Shown one piece after another: positions 41,682 through 50,892 of a stretch of DNA of 64,000 bases. Under the pieces are notes generated by a model, which was not told the DNA's origin, ran no database searches, and saw only the letters and a list, made by a program, of their open reading frames with translations. Origin of the DNA: Stenotrophomonas maltophilia. Its GTDB lineage: Bacteria > Pseudomonadota > Gammaproteobacteria > Xanthomonadales > Xanthomonadaceae. The stretch spans positions 4,605,001 through 4,669,000 of the forward strand of contig NZ_CP090423.1 of the NCBI RefSeq assembly GCF_023518235.1, in the 5' to 3' direction. The first letter of the stretch is position 1. The number at the start of each line of letters is the position of its first letter. The translations under genes were made by a program, and so were the position numbers.

Positions 41682-42748
41682 TGCAGGGTATCCAGCCAGC
41701 GCTGGGCGATCTTCTGCGCCAACGGATAGGGTTCAGGGTCGTTGCGGTTGGTCAGCACGATCACGGTCAGGTGCTTTTCCGGATGGCGCACGATCACGTT
41801 GCGGAAGCCGATGCTCTCGCCGCTGTGCCATTGCACCGGTCCCAGCAGGCGCCAGCCGAAACCGTAATGCGGTACGTCGCGTTCCGGGGTACGGGTAGCC
41901 GGGCTGAACATCGCATCGCGCGAGGCCTTCGACAACAGGCGGTCGTCGTACAGCGCGGCATCCCAGCGGGCCAGGTCATCGAGCGAGGAATAGAGGCCGC
42001 CATCGCCGAGCACGGCGCTGGTGGTGCTCTGGTCGGTGCGCTGCCAGCGGCCGTCGATCAGGCTGTAGCCGTAGGCGCGCGCGGCCACCGTATCGACGCC
42101 GTCCTGGTGGGCCACGGTATGGACCATGCCCAGCGGAACGAAGATGCGCTGCTGCAGGAAGGTGGCGAAATCCTGGCCGGATGCGCGGCCCACGATCAGT
42201 GCCAGCAGCGCGTAGCCGCTGTTGCTGTAGCGGTACTGGGTGCCGGGCGCGAAGTTCAGGCGGTCCTGGCGTGAGAGCAGGGCCAGCACGTCGGCGTCGT
42301 GCACCTGGCGGCTGTCGGCTGGATCCATCAGGTCTTCGTAGTCGAGCAGGCCGCTGGTGTGCGAGAGCAGCTGGCGCAGGGTGATGGCTGCGGCGGCCGG
42401 CGGCAGTTCGGGCAGCCAGTGCCGTGCGGTCTGGTCCAGCCCGAGCCGGCCGTCCTCGACCAGCAGCAGCACCGCCGCGGCGGTGAACTGCTTGCTGACC
42501 GAGGCCAGCCGGAAATTGCTGGCCGGCGTCACCGCCGTGCTGTCTTCCAGCACCGCCAGGCCGTAGCCGCGGCGGAACACCGCTTGCCCGTCGTGCAGCA
42601 CCAGCACGGCGGCGCCCGGTACCTGGCCGTCGTAGGCCTGCATCAGGCCGTCGATGCCCGCATCCGGTGGGGTCAGCACCGGAGCGGCGGCACCCGCCAG
42701 GGGCAGCAGGCCCAGCACGGCGGCAAACAGGGCGACGGCAGGGCGCAT
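41678..42748 (-). CDS. Exported beta-lactamase-family serine hydrolase
   Basis: A 356-aa class C beta-lactamase/DD-peptidase fold protein with a signal peptide (about 1-21). Nucleophile Ser83 lies in SVSK (SxxK), YSN in QYRYSNSGY is the second motif and HSG in QWHSGESIG replaces KTG, as in esterase or D-aminopeptidase-like members. It is therefore unlikely to be a true beta-lactamase. The substrate is unknown. Coupled to the VOC gene downstream and 16 bp from the DUF885 gene upstream, it may form an operon with both. Confidence 0.85.
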   Translation of the reverse strand: MRPAVALFAAVLGLLPLAGAAAPVLTPPDAGIDGLMQAYDGQVPGAAVLVLHDGQAVFRRGYGLAVLEDSTAVTPASNFRLASVSKQFTAAAVLLLVEDGRLGLDQTARHWLPELPPAAAAITLRQLLSHTSGLLDYEDLMDPADSRQVHDADVLALLSRQDRLNFAPGTQYRYSNSGYALLALIVGRASGQDFATFLQQRIFVPLGMVHTVAHQDGVDTVAARAYGYSLIDGRWQRTDQSTTSAVLGDGGLYSSLDDLARWDAALYDDRLLSKASRDAMFSPATRTPERDVPHYGFGWRLLGPVQWHSGESIGFRNVIVRHPEKHLTVIVLTNRNDPEPYPLAQKIAQRWLDTLQ

Positions 42749-42764
42749 GGCGGCTCCGGCAGGG

Positions 42765-44705
42765 TCAGGGGGATGGGGCGGTCGCGGCGCTGGCCGGCTC
42801 GGCCATCCAGCGTTCCATCTTGCGGTCCAGCACATCCAGCGGCATCGAGCCGTCCTTCAGCAGTTCGGCGTGGAAGCGGCGCAGATCGAAGGCGGCACCC
42901 TGGCGGGCCTTGGCCTTGTCGCGCAGGGCGACGATGGTGGTCAGGCCGGCCACGTTGGACAGCGCCTGGCCGGGCTGGGCCATGATCCGCTCGACTTCGG
43001 CGTTGGCATCATCGCTGCTCATGTCCACGGTCTTCTGCAGGTAGGCCACCGCCTGCTGCTTGCTCCAGCCCTGGGCGTTGACGCCGGTGTCGGCCACCAC
43101 GCGCGCGGCGCGCAGCAGGCGCGAGTACAGGTAACCGATGCGGTCATAGGGATCGGTGTAGACGCCCAGGTCCTCGCCCAGCGTTTCGGCGTACAGACCC
43201 CAGCCTTCGACGAACGCAAGATCGCCGCCCAGGCGGCGGAAGCGTGGCAGCTTGGCCAGTTCCTGCTGCAGGCCCAGCTGTACATGGTGGCCGGGGATCG
43301 CTTCATGCAGGTATTGCACCGGCACATTCCAGCGCTTGCGGCTGGGCAGGTCGCGGGTGTTGATGTAGAGCACGCCCGGCTGCCCCGCCGGCGACGGCTG
43401 GTAGGCGGCAGCGGCGGCGGTCAATGCACGCTCCGGTTCCACCGCACGCACCTCCAGTGCGGACCTGGGCAGCGTATCGAGCACCTGCGGCAGGCGCGCG
43501 TTGACCTGTTGCTGCACCTGGCGGTAACGGTTGAGCAGTGCGTTGGCATCGCTGTACTGGAACTGGCGGTCGTTGCGCATGCTGCGCAGCAGCTTGGCCG
43601 GCGTGCCACGCAGCTTGGCATCCTTCATCACCGCAGCGATCTGCGCCTGCAGTTCCTGCACGCGCTGCTCGCCCAGTGCGTGCAGCTGTGCGGCGGTCTG
43701 ATCGCTGGCAGTGGTCTGCACGATCAGGTTGGTATACCAGGCCTGGCCATCGGGCAGTGCGCCCAGGCCGCTGCTGGCGCGCGTGGCCGGCAGGTATTCG
43801 GTGGCGATGAAACCGCGGAGGGCCCGGTAGGCCGGCATGATGCGCAGTTCGATCATGCGCTTGTATTCGGCGCTGATGCGCGCCTTGTCTTCGGCCGCGA
43901 TGGTCGTGGGCATGGTGCGGATCGGCGACCAGAAGATGCTCTCTTCGGCGGTCGGCTTGATCACCGCATCCAGCTGCGGCAGAACCTTTTCCATCAGGTC
44001 GCGCGGCTGCACGACGCCGGCCTTCATGCCCTGGCGCATGTTGTCGATGGCCTGGTCGAACAGCTCGGGAATACCCAGCGAACGGCGCGACCAGGTGTCG
44101 TAGTCCTGCACCGTGTTGAACGGCTGCGCGCCGGCACCGGCACCGAGGATCGCCATGATGCTGCCGATGTTGTAGTACTGGCTGATCGGCATCATCCAGC
44201 TCGGGTAGCGCTCGGCTGCCAGCGAGGCGCGTGCATCGCGCACGAAGATCTCGTAGCTGAGCAGATCCTGGCCCTGCAGCCCGTCACTGCCGACCTTCTC
44301 GACCTTGCCCAGCCATTGGGTGGTGAAGTCATGGGACTGCTGGCGCCAGGCGGCCGACAGGATGTTGGGCAGCTGATCGTTGTAGCGCGCTTCGCCCTGG
44401 AACGTGGCCTGCAGCGGGTTCAACCGCATCGAGGCATCCCAGTACTCGTCATACAGGCGTTCCAGCTGCACCTGCTTGGGTACGGCGCGGGCCGGGGCGA
44501 CCGGACGTGCGGCGGCGCGGCGCGCGCTGCTGCCACGGGCGGGCGCGGTGGCGCGGGCGGGCTTGGCTTTGGGCTTGGCCGCCTGGCGGGTCTGCGCGGC
44601 GGCAGGGCGGCTGGCCTTCTTCTTCGCTGCTTCGGCCGACGGCACGGCACTGAACAGGAACAACGCGGCGATGGCGGCGGCCAGGGCGCGGGTGGGATGC
44701 GGCAT
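42765..44705 (-). CDS. Exported DUF885 metallopeptidase-like protein
   Basis: A 646-aa DUF885 protein with a signal peptide (about 1-26, ending AEA) and a Lys/Ala/Pro-rich linker (27-70). The gluzincin-like motif HEAIPGHHVQLGL lies near residue 464, followed by FVEGWGLYAETLG with the third ligand glutamate. The family is widespread in xanthomonads, usually exported, and predicted to be zinc peptidases; a few members act on peptides. It is 94 bp downstream of the yhhQ gene on the same strand. Confidence 0.85.
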   Translation of the reverse strand: MPHPTRALAAAIAALFLFSAVPSAEAAKKKASRPAAAQTRQAAKPKAKPARATAPARGSSARRAAARPVAPARAVPKQVQLERLYDEYWDASMRLNPLQATFQGEARYNDQLPNILSAAWRQQSHDFTTQWLGKVEKVGSDGLQGQDLLSYEIFVRDARASLAAERYPSWMMPISQYYNIGSIMAILGAGAGAQPFNTVQDYDTWSRRSLGIPELFDQAIDNMRQGMKAGVVQPRDLMEKVLPQLDAVIKPTAEESIFWSPIRTMPTTIAAEDKARISAEYKRMIELRIMPAYRALRGFIATEYLPATRASSGLGALPDGQAWYTNLIVQTTASDQTAAQLHALGEQRVQELQAQIAAVMKDAKLRGTPAKLLRSMRNDRQFQYSDANALLNRYRQVQQQVNARLPQVLDTLPRSALEVRAVEPERALTAAAAAYQPSPAGQPGVLYINTRDLPSRKRWNVPVQYLHEAIPGHHVQLGLQQELAKLPRFRRLGGDLAFVEGWGLYAETLGEDLGVYTDPYDRIGYLYSRLLRAARVVADTGVNAQGWSKQQAVAYLQKTVDMSSDDANAEVERIMAQPGQALSNVAGLTTIVALRDKAKARQGAAFDLRRFHAELLKDGSMPLDVLDRKMERWMAEPASAATAPSP

Positions 44706-44799
44706 CAGGAGCTTCCGTGGAACACAGACCGTGGAGCTTGCACGATCCGACCGCGTACGGCCAGCGTGAAGGCGCAGTCAGGTTACCGCTGCTGGGCCT

Positions 44800-45585
44800 T
44801 CAGTCAGCCGACGCAGCGGCACGCAGCGCGGCGGCGCGCTCGGCCCCCAGATAGCGTGTGATCGCGCGCCGCATCAGGTACAGCAAGGGAATGAGGGCGA
44901 TCGCAAAGCCCATCTTGTAGAGGTAGTTGACGCTGCTGACCGCCAGGAACAACGACGTCGGCCAATGCTGCGGGCCCAGCACGAAGGCGATCCAGATCAC
45001 CACGAAGCTGTCCACCACCTGCGAGACTGCCGTCGAACCGGTGGCGCGCAGCCACACATGGCGTTCGCCGGTGGCCTGGCGGATGCGATGGAACACCGCC
45101 ACGTCGATCAGCTGGCCGAGCAGGAAGGCCACCAGTGAACCGCCGATGGTCCACATGCCCTGGCCGAACACCGCCGCGAACGCGGCCTGGTAATCCGGCA
45201 CGCCATGGTGGTCCATCGAGGTGACCCACCAGCTGGCCGGCGCCAGTGAGATCGCCGCGAAGGCAAACAGGAAGCCATAGGCGATCAGCACTACCGCCAG
45301 CCACGAGATGAAGCGCACACCGCGCTTGCCGAAGAACTCGTTGATGGTGTCGGTCATGATGAACACCACCGGCCACAGCAGGGTACCGGCGGTGAAGCTG
45401 AGCGAGCCGGTCTGGCCGAACAGGTTCCAGTTCAGCGGGTCGATGCCCAGGGTGTCTTCCAGGGCGAAGATCTTCACCCCGATCAGCTCGGCCAGCACCG
45501 CGTTGCCGCAGAAGAACGCGGCCAGCACGATGAACAGCAGGACCGCGCGATCCTGCAGCGGGCGCTCGATCGGGGCGGGGGTCAT
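44800..45585 (-). CDS. Queuosine precursor transporter (YhhQ family)
   Basis: A 261-aa inner-membrane protein with about six spans. LLWPVVFIMTDTINEFFGKR and GSTAVSQVVDSFVVIWIAFV are the YhhQ/ECF-type VUT_1 signatures. E. coli YhhQ imports preQ0/preQ1 for queuosine in tRNA (established). The xanthomonad member most probably does the same, although no queuosine genes adjoin. The start overlaps the DUF502 gene stop as ATGA. No preQ1 riboswitch was recognised upstream, since the gene is internal to an operon. Confidence 0.87.
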   Translation of the reverse strand: MTPAPIERPLQDRAVLLFIVLAAFFCGNAVLAELIGVKIFALEDTLGIDPLNWNLFGQTGSLSFTAGTLLWPVVFIMTDTINEFFGKRGVRFISWLAVVLIAYGFLFAFAAISLAPASWWVTSMDHHGVPDYQAAFAAVFGQGMWTIGGSLVAFLLGQLIDVAVFHRIRQATGERHVWLRATGSTAVSQVVDSFVVIWIAFVLGPQHWPTSLFLAVSSVNYLYKMGFAIALIPLLYLMRRAITRYLGAERAAALRAAASAD

Positions 45586-46265
45586 TCGCTGCGTTCGCCG
45601 GCGCGGGTGAACGGCACGCTGGACGGTGCCACCGCGCCACCGGAAATGATGAAGCTCATGGCCTGGTCGACGGTCCAGTCGGTTGGCGTCAGCAGCTCCA
45701 CCGGCACGATTTCCAGATAGCCGGAGGTCGGGTTCGGCGTGGTCGGCACGTATACCGCCGCCAGCTCACGATCGGTGCCGTGTTCCTTGATGACGCGGGT
45801 GACCAGGCCGACCGACTTCATGTCGCGGTGCGGGAAGTCGATCAGCACCACACGCTGGGTGCTGCCCGGTTCGGTCTGCAGCATGTCCAGCAGCTTCTTG
45901 GCGCTGTCGTAGATGATGCTGGCCAGCGGAATGCGCTTGATGACCGCGCCGACCCAGCGCAGCAGGCGCTGGCCGAGCACGCGGCGGCTGGCCACGCCCA
46001 CCGCCAGGATCACCAGCAGGGTGGCCAGCAGGGCGATGGTGTCCTGGATCCATTCGGCGCGGACCCAGCCGAGGTAATGCGGGAAGCTGGTCGCGATCTG
46101 CTCCGACAGCGGCACCACCAGTGGGCTGGAAATGCCCGACAGCAGCACGAACACGAACTTGACCACCACCCAGGTCAGCCAGATCGGCAGCAGGGTCAGC
46201 AGGCCGGTCAGGAACAGGCGCTGCAAGGAGGGGCGGGGAACCAGGGCGGGGGCTTCGAGCGACAT
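45582..46265 (-). CDS. DUF502 membrane protein
   Basis: A 227-aa protein with two N-terminal spans (FLTGLLTLLPIWLTWVVVKF and IALLATLLVILAVGVAS) and a soluble C-terminal region (IPLASIIYDSAKKLLDML; LAAVYVPTTPNPTSGYLEIV). Proline- and Thr-rich VPTTPNPTSG is a family mark. DUF502 proteins are found in many bacteria and plants (LIKE COV in plants), with a trafficking role suggested in plants only. Bacterial role unknown. It is the first gene of a pair with yhhQ. Confidence 0.85.
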   Translation of the reverse strand: MSLEAPALVPRPSLQRLFLTGLLTLLPIWLTWVVVKFVFVLLSGISSPLVVPLSEQIATSFPHYLGWVRAEWIQDTIALLATLLVILAVGVASRRVLGQRLLRWVGAVIKRIPLASIIYDSAKKLLDMLQTEPGSTQRVVLIDFPHRDMKSVGLVTRVIKEHGTDRELAAVYVPTTPNPTSGYLEIVPVELLTPTDWTVDQAMSFIISGGAVAPSSVPFTRAGERSE

Positions 46266-46320
46266 GGGCGCATTGTAGCGGGCAGCGCCGGTCGATTACG
46301 CTGGAATGTCGAAGGTGGCC

Positions 46321-47655
46321 ATGGCACATGGAAGGGACGCTGTGTTGAAGATCCTGCGCGGACTGGGCTGGGCCGGGGCCGCCCTGCTGGTGCTGGTCAT
46401 CGTGGTGTGGTGTGCCTCGCGCCTGTGGCCGGTGCCCGAATCGAGGGTGCAGGCGCAGCAGCGGCTGGAGGCGCGGTTGCCGGCGCATGGCCACAACGGT
46501 TACGCACTGTTGTGGACGCTGCCGTTTGACGGACTGGATGCGGGCCAGCGCGAGCGGGCGCTGGCCGAGGACGCGCGGCGCTGGAATGCCGATCCACGGA
46601 GGGCTGGCAGCAGCGCTACGCATCTGACCCCCCGCCATCGCGAGGTCCGCTCGCGGCCGGGCGCCAGCTGCGGGCCGATGGCCGGCAACTGCCTGGCCCA
46701 GGTGCGTGCCGATCCGCAGCGCTTCATCGACGCGCATGCCGGGCACCAGCAGCTGCACGCGCGCTTGGACCAGCTGGCCGAGGCGGATCATTTCGCGTCG
46801 CCGTTCCCGCCCAAGGGCGATGGCATCCTCGTCCCGTTGCCGACCTATGGCCTGGTGGTGGACGCCACCAGCGCTCACGCGCTGGCCTATGTGCAGGGTG
46901 ACATCGACGGGGCCTTGCGTGGCAGCTGCCAGGGGCTGCAACTGGGACGCAGGCTGCTGCCCGGCGGCAGCTACCTGGTCGAGAGCATCCTCGGCGCCAG
47001 CCTGGTGCAGGCCAATGCACAGCTGCTGGCGGACATGCTGGTTGAGCTTCCGGCTGACTATCCGCTGCCCGCGCAGTGCGAGCGGGCGATGCAGCCGATG
47101 CGCGCCGACGAACAGAGCCTGTGCCGGGCGATGCAGGGCGAGTATGCGATGAGCCGGGCCGCCATCGAGACCTCGGCGGGGGAATTCGGCGGCGTGCTGG
47201 TGCTGGATCGCAGCAGCACCCTGGCGCGCGTGGCCGGCAACCTCGGGTGGGCCTGCGGTGCGGCGGCGACGGCCGCGCTGGATGCGGATCGACCGTTGCC
47301 GCTGCCCGCACCGCCACAGCGTGACTTCGGTTGCCTGTCGAACATGCTGGGCTGCGTGCTGACCGAGATCGCCGCGCCGGCCTATCCGGCCTATGCATCG
47401 CGCGCACAGGACGCCGCTGCGATGCTGCGACTGCTGCTGGCACAGCGTTGGCTGCGGCAGCAGGCGGGCGATGCGCTGGATGCTTTGCAGCGGTTGCCTG
47501 CGCAGTTGCGCTCGCCGACCCGGGCGCCGCAGCTGTCGGCCGATGGCCGACGCCTGCAGGTGCCCCGTCGATCCCCTGCACATCGCGCTGAGGAGGGCGC
47601 CTGGTTGTCGGTTCCGCTGCTGGCGGACGCGGGTTCAACCGTCGCCGCCGACTGA
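46321..47655 (+). CDS. Membrane-anchored hypothetical protein
   Basis: A 444-aa protein not assigned to a family. One N-terminal span (about 16-35, GAALLVLVIVVWCASRL) anchors a large, presumably periplasmic domain that contains several cysteines (CGPMAGNCL; CQGLQ; CERAM; CGAAATAA; FGCLSNMLGCVL). The cysteines suggest disulfides. Three starts are possible: ATG 46306, ATG 46321 (GAAGG nearby) and GTG 46342 (GGAAGGG six bases upstream). It converges on the next gene with eight bases between the stops. Confidence 0.72.
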   Translation: MAHGRDAVLKILRGLGWAGAALLVLVIVVWCASRLWPVPESRVQAQQRLEARLPAHGHNGYALLWTLPFDGLDAGQRERALAEDARRWNADPRRAGSSATHLTPRHREVRSRPGASCGPMAGNCLAQVRADPQRFIDAHAGHQQLHARLDQLAEADHFASPFPPKGDGILVPLPTYGLVVDATSAHALAYVQGDIDGALRGSCQGLQLGRRLLPGGSYLVESILGASLVQANAQLLADMLVELPADYPLPAQCERAMQPMRADEQSLCRAMQGEYAMSRAAIETSAGEFGGVLVLDRSSTLARVAGNLGWACGAAATAALDADRPLPLPAPPQRDFGCLSNMLGCVLTEIAAPAYPAYASRAQDAAAMLRLLLAQRWLRQQAGDALDALQRLPAQLRSPTRAPQLSADGRRLQVPRRSPAHRAEEGAWLSVPLLADAGSTVAAD

Positions 47656-47663
47656 GGCCGGGC

Positions 47664-48380
47664 TCAGCGGCCCGCAACCATGGGATCGAAGCTCCAGCCG
47701 TCGCCGACGGTCTGCAGCGTCCAGCGTTGGCGGCCGCGCAGCGGCTCCCAGCGCACGTGTTCCTTGTCGTCCTCGATGCTGCCTTCGATCCGCTTCACCT
47801 TGCGCGTGGAGAAATTCACGCTCAGCGACGTGGCCTGGCCGGAGTTGCGCATCACCGAATCCTGATCGTAGCCGATCAGCACGAACGCACCGTCCTGCCA
47901 GCGGAAGGTGAACGCGGTGGTGCCCATCGACCAGCTGCCTGCGCTGGAGAAGGAGAACAACGCCACCTTCAGCGTGCCGCGCTGGATGCTGACGCCACCG
48001 TCTTCAAGCGGGTCGCTCATCACCGGGTTGTCCGGGCGTGGAATCAGCTGGTGGTCCTGCGCCGCAAGCACGTAGCCGGACGGACGCGACCAGGCGATGG
48101 CGAGGATGCGCGGGTTGCTGTCGTAGGGCGAGGGACCGAAGCCATCGTGCTCGATGACATTGCGAGGGTCCTGCTGGCGCAGCACCAGCACCAGGTCCGC
48201 GCGGCCGTCCTGGTCGAGATCGCCCTCGCGGCTTGATTCCAGGGTCCAGCCAGTGGGCACGAAGCCGGCCGCATCGGGGGCCTGTGCCGGCAGCACCGGG
48301 TACTGCGTTGGCGGTAGATCCAGAGCGTGCGCTGCGCAGGGCAGCGCAACCAGCAGTGCGGCAAAGGCGTAACGGCGCAT
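47664..48380 (-). CDS. Exported hypothetical protein with a calcium-loop-like motif
   Basis: A 238-aa secreted protein with a signal peptide (MRRYAFAALLVALPCAAHA). Near residue 54, GDLDQDGRADLVLVLRQQD looks like a FG-GAP or dockerin-type Asp-rich calcium loop. Later stretches (LKVALFSFSSAGSWSMGTTA; YTFRW-like FTFRWQDGAFVLIGYDQDSV) form likely beta strands. This pattern is common in xanthomonad proteins of unknown function. It stands alone on its strand, convergent with the anchored protein. Confidence 0.72.
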   Translation of the reverse strand: MRRYAFAALLVALPCAAHALDLPPTQYPVLPAQAPDAAGFVPTGWTLESSREGDLDQDGRADLVLVLRQQDPRNVIEHDGFGPSPYDSNPRILAIAWSRPSGYVLAAQDHQLIPRPDNPVMSDPLEDGGVSIQRGTLKVALFSFSSAGSWSMGTTAFTFRWQDGAFVLIGYDQDSVMRNSGQATSLSVNFSTRKVKRIEGSIEDDKEHVRWEPLRGRQRWTLQTVGDGWSFDPMVAGR

Positions 48381-48426
48381 CGGAGCCTCTATGGCAAGGG
48401 AGCAGAGGATAGCGCCTGCGCGGCGA

Positions 48427-48879
48427 TCAGCGTGCGTGCGGTTTCAGGCGGAGGTAGACCTGCTTGCGCACCTGGGCAACCACCTCGCCGCTTTCATCGA
48501 CCACATCGTTGCTGAACCAGCGCAGCACCTTCTCACCGCTGGCCGCCTCGGCGCGCAGCTCGTCAAGCAGCGCGTCGTCGATGCGGAACGAGGTGCGCAC
48601 GGTGCCGCGGCCGGGCTTGAGGAAGTCGATGGCGCCAGCGCGGTCCCACACGTAGTAGTCGCGCCCCAGGGTGTGCATGAGGCCGAGCATCCAGAACGGA
48701 TCGGTCATTGCGAACAGGCTGCCGCCGAAATGCGTGCCGACGTAATTGCGGTTCCAGGGCCGCAGGCGCAGTTCCACGTCGATCTGCCGATAGTCCGGCG
48801 TGATGCGGGTGACATGGATGCCGGTGAACAGGAACGGCGGCCAGAGGTTGAGGCCGAGGCGGAACGTGCTGGCTTTCAT
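48427..48879 (-). CDS. DUF4442/PaaI-type hot-dog thioesterase
   Basis: A 150-aa hot-dog-fold protein. The active-site-like segment is NRNYVGTHFGGSLFAMTDPF, where HFGGS matches the PaaI-type HGG loop. DUF4442 proteins are predicted acyl-CoA thioesterases with no known substrate. The C-terminal ends VRKQVYLRLKPHAR. It stands alone; the following 390 bp hold no gene on either strand. Confidence 0.78.
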   Translation of the reverse strand: MKASTFRLGLNLWPPFLFTGIHVTRITPDYRQIDVELRLRPWNRNYVGTHFGGSLFAMTDPFWMLGLMHTLGRDYYVWDRAGAIDFLKPGRGTVRTSFRIDDALLDELRAEAASGEKVLRWFSNDVVDESGEVVAQVRKQVYLRLKPHAR

Positions 48880-49269
48880 GCGGGTCCGGAAGCGCGGGGC
48901 GAGGGCTCCAGTCTAACCATTCGCATGCGTATGTTGCACCCTGGGGGCGGTTTGGCTTGGCTTTCGTCGTCGGCGCAGTCGGAGGGATATTTCAGGAGTT
49001 GCTGAAGGGCAGTGCTCGGCGCCCGCGCGATGCTTTATACATGCCAAGTCCAGCCCTGCTTCGTGGTCGGTGTTCAGCGATCGGCAATGTCCATGTCATC
49101 ACCAGCGTCACGGCTGGGCGCCGCCCCATCTTTACCGACGTGCGCTGCGCGAACGCGCTGATCTCGGGATGGTGTCGCTGGCCGCTTGAATGAGCGGTGA
49201 TGCGGTTTGCGCAATCGAGCAAGCTCGACGCTACGGGCGACCGGCGTGGACGATGGCCTTCGGCGCCGG
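48880..49269. other. Gene-free interval
   Basis: About 390 bp with no supported coding sequence. A short open frame at 48957-49193 lacks a ribosome site and has an unremarkable composition. A SMAG-type hairpin (ATCGAGC-AA-GCTCGA-CGCTAC) lies at 49213-49234. Confidence 0.5.
49213..49234. repeat. SMAG-type palindrome
   Basis: TCGAGC-AA-GCTCGA followed by CGCTAC; on the minus strand it begins GTAGCG. Confidence 0.6.
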
Positions 49270-50892
49270 TCATGCGCCGTCGATCACGAACCCGTCGCGG
49301 CCATTGGCCTTGGCCTGGTAGAGGGCGGTGTCGGCGCCCTCGACGAAGTGATGGGGTTGCAGCTCGCTGTCGGGGATGCGGGTAAACACGCCGACGGTCA
49401 GCGTGACCTGGTCGTCGTTGCCTGCGCCCGAGGCCGGCAGCGCACGCACGCAATCGATGAGGTCCTCGATCACCTGCCGCGCTCCGGCGGCGGGCGTATC
49501 CGGCAGCACCAGAGCGAACTCATCGCCGCCGTAGCGTGCGGCCATGTCGCGTGGGCGCCGGGCATGCGCACCGATCAGCCGCGCGACATCGCGCAGCACG
49601 CGGTCTCCAACCTGATGGCCGTGACGATCGTTGTGGCGCTTGAAGTGATCGACATCGATCAGTGCCAGGCTGAGCGGCTTGCCGCTGCGTCGCGCAGCAT
49701 CGCACTCCTGCTGCAGCGACTGCTCGAGGCGCAGGCGGTTACCCAGCCCGGTCAGGGCATCGCGGTTGGCCTGGCGGTGCCAGGCCGAGATCCGCCAGAT
49801 CGCCCAGACCAGCAGCACCAGCACGATGCCGAGCATCGCGCTGGCCGGCGCCCACCACAGATCGGTGGCACGCAGCAGCAGCCAGCTCAGCAGGGGGGCG
49901 GCCGGCAGCGAGCACAGTGCCACAAGCCAGGGCAGGCGCAGGCCGAGCAGGATCACGCACAGCGCTGCCAGCACGCCGCTGATGGCGTGCTGCCAGGCCG
50001 GCGGCATGACGTCAATCTGCTTGTGCTGCAACAGCATCGAGGTGATGTTGGCCTGGTACTCGCTGCCACTCATCCAGAATTCGCGGGTGGTCGGGGTCAG
50101 CAGGCGCGGGGCGATGCCGCTGGCGGTCATGCCGACCACGATGCGGCGGCCATGCAGCATCGCCATGTCGACATGGCCGTCGAGCACATCGGCATAGGAC
50201 ACCTGCGGCAGCCGTTCCGGCGGACCGGCGTAGCGCACGCGCACGTAGTCGTCGCGTCGCCACTGGTAAGGGGAATCCAGCGACGGTTCGGGGTCGGGCA
50301 GGCCGCGCACCGCGTCCGCCGGCAGGCCAGCCAGGGCCAGGCCCAGCGCCGGCCAGTGCGCCCGGCCGATGCCCGCATGCAGGTACACGCCGCGGGCGAC
50401 GCCGTCGCCATCCATTTCAACATCGGTGTGGCCGATGGCCGCCGCGCTGGCTGCGATCTGCGGGATCGGCAGCATTTCCTCGGCCATGCGGTCGCCGGCC
50501 GCCGGCGCCGCCAGTACCGGCAGCACCACCCGGCCATTGCGACGGATTGCCGCTGCCAGCTGATCGTCCTGACGGCTGTCGCGACGGTCCGGCTCGGACA
50601 GCACCAGGTCCAGCGCGACACGCTCTGCGCCGGCGTCGGTCAGCCGGTCCAGCAGGCGCGCATGCACCGAGCGCGGCCAGGGCCACTGGCCGATGCGCTG
50701 CAGGCTGCCTTCGTCGATGGCCACGATCAGCACGCTGGGGTCGGGACGGTAGTCCCAGCTGCCTACCAGTGCATCGTAGGCCGCTTCGTCCTGGCGCCAC
50801 AGCCATTGGCCCTGGCTGGCCAGCGCGGTCAGCACGCCGGCCAGCAGCGCCAGCACGATCCGTTTCGGCCAGGGCAGCGGCGAGCGCCTCAC
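49270..50892 (-). CDS. CHASE2-domain diguanylate cyclase
   Basis: A 540-aa membrane protein. An N-terminal span is followed by a periplasmic CHASE2 sensor domain (LIVAIDEGSLQRIGQWPWPR; ALDLVLSEPDRRD). Three more spans (about 320-400) lead to a GGDEF domain with the intact active site YGGDEFALV near residue 452 and the inhibitory I-site RPRD five residues upstream. It should make c-di-GMP in response to an envelope signal. GTG 50892 overlaps the preceding gene's stop as GTGA. Its partner is the LysM/FecR gene at 50889-52514; such FecR-CHASE2 gene pairs are recurrent. Confidence 0.88.
   Translation of the reverse strand: MRRSPLPWPKRIVLALLAGVLTALASQGQWLWRQDEAAYDALVGSWDYRPDPSVLIVAIDEGSLQRIGQWPWPRSVHARLLDRLTDAGAERVALDLVLSEPDRRDSRQDDQLAAAIRRNGRVVLPVLAAPAAGDRMAEEMLPIPQIAASAAAIGHTDVEMDGDGVARGVYLHAGIGRAHWPALGLALAGLPADAVRGLPDPEPSLDSPYQWRRDDYVRVRYAGPPERLPQVSYADVLDGHVDMAMLHGRRIVVGMTASGIAPRLLTPTTREFWMSGSEYQANITSMLLQHKQIDVMPPAWQHAISGVLAALCVILLGLRLPWLVALCSLPAAPLLSWLLLRATDLWWAPASAMLGIVLVLLVWAIWRISAWHRQANRDALTGLGNRLRLEQSLQQECDAARRSGKPLSLALIDVDHFKRHNDRHGHQVGDRVLRDVARLIGAHARRPRDMAARYGGDEFALVLPDTPAAGARQVIEDLIDCVRALPASGAGNDDQVTLTVGVFTRIPDSELQPHHFVEGADTALYQAKANGRDGFVIDGA

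Noticed and set aside
41678..42748. A true class C beta-lactamase
   Set aside because: HSG replaces KTG and the context is not an AmpR-controlled locus; an esterase or peptidase is more likely.
44800..45585. A preQ1 riboswitch before the queuosine precursor transporter gene
   Set aside because: The gene overlaps the upstream DUF502 gene, leaving no leader; no aptamer pattern was seen upstream of 46265.
48957..49193. A 78-codon open frame after the DUF4442 gene
   Set aside because: No ribosome site, no recognisable fold, and unlikely composition.
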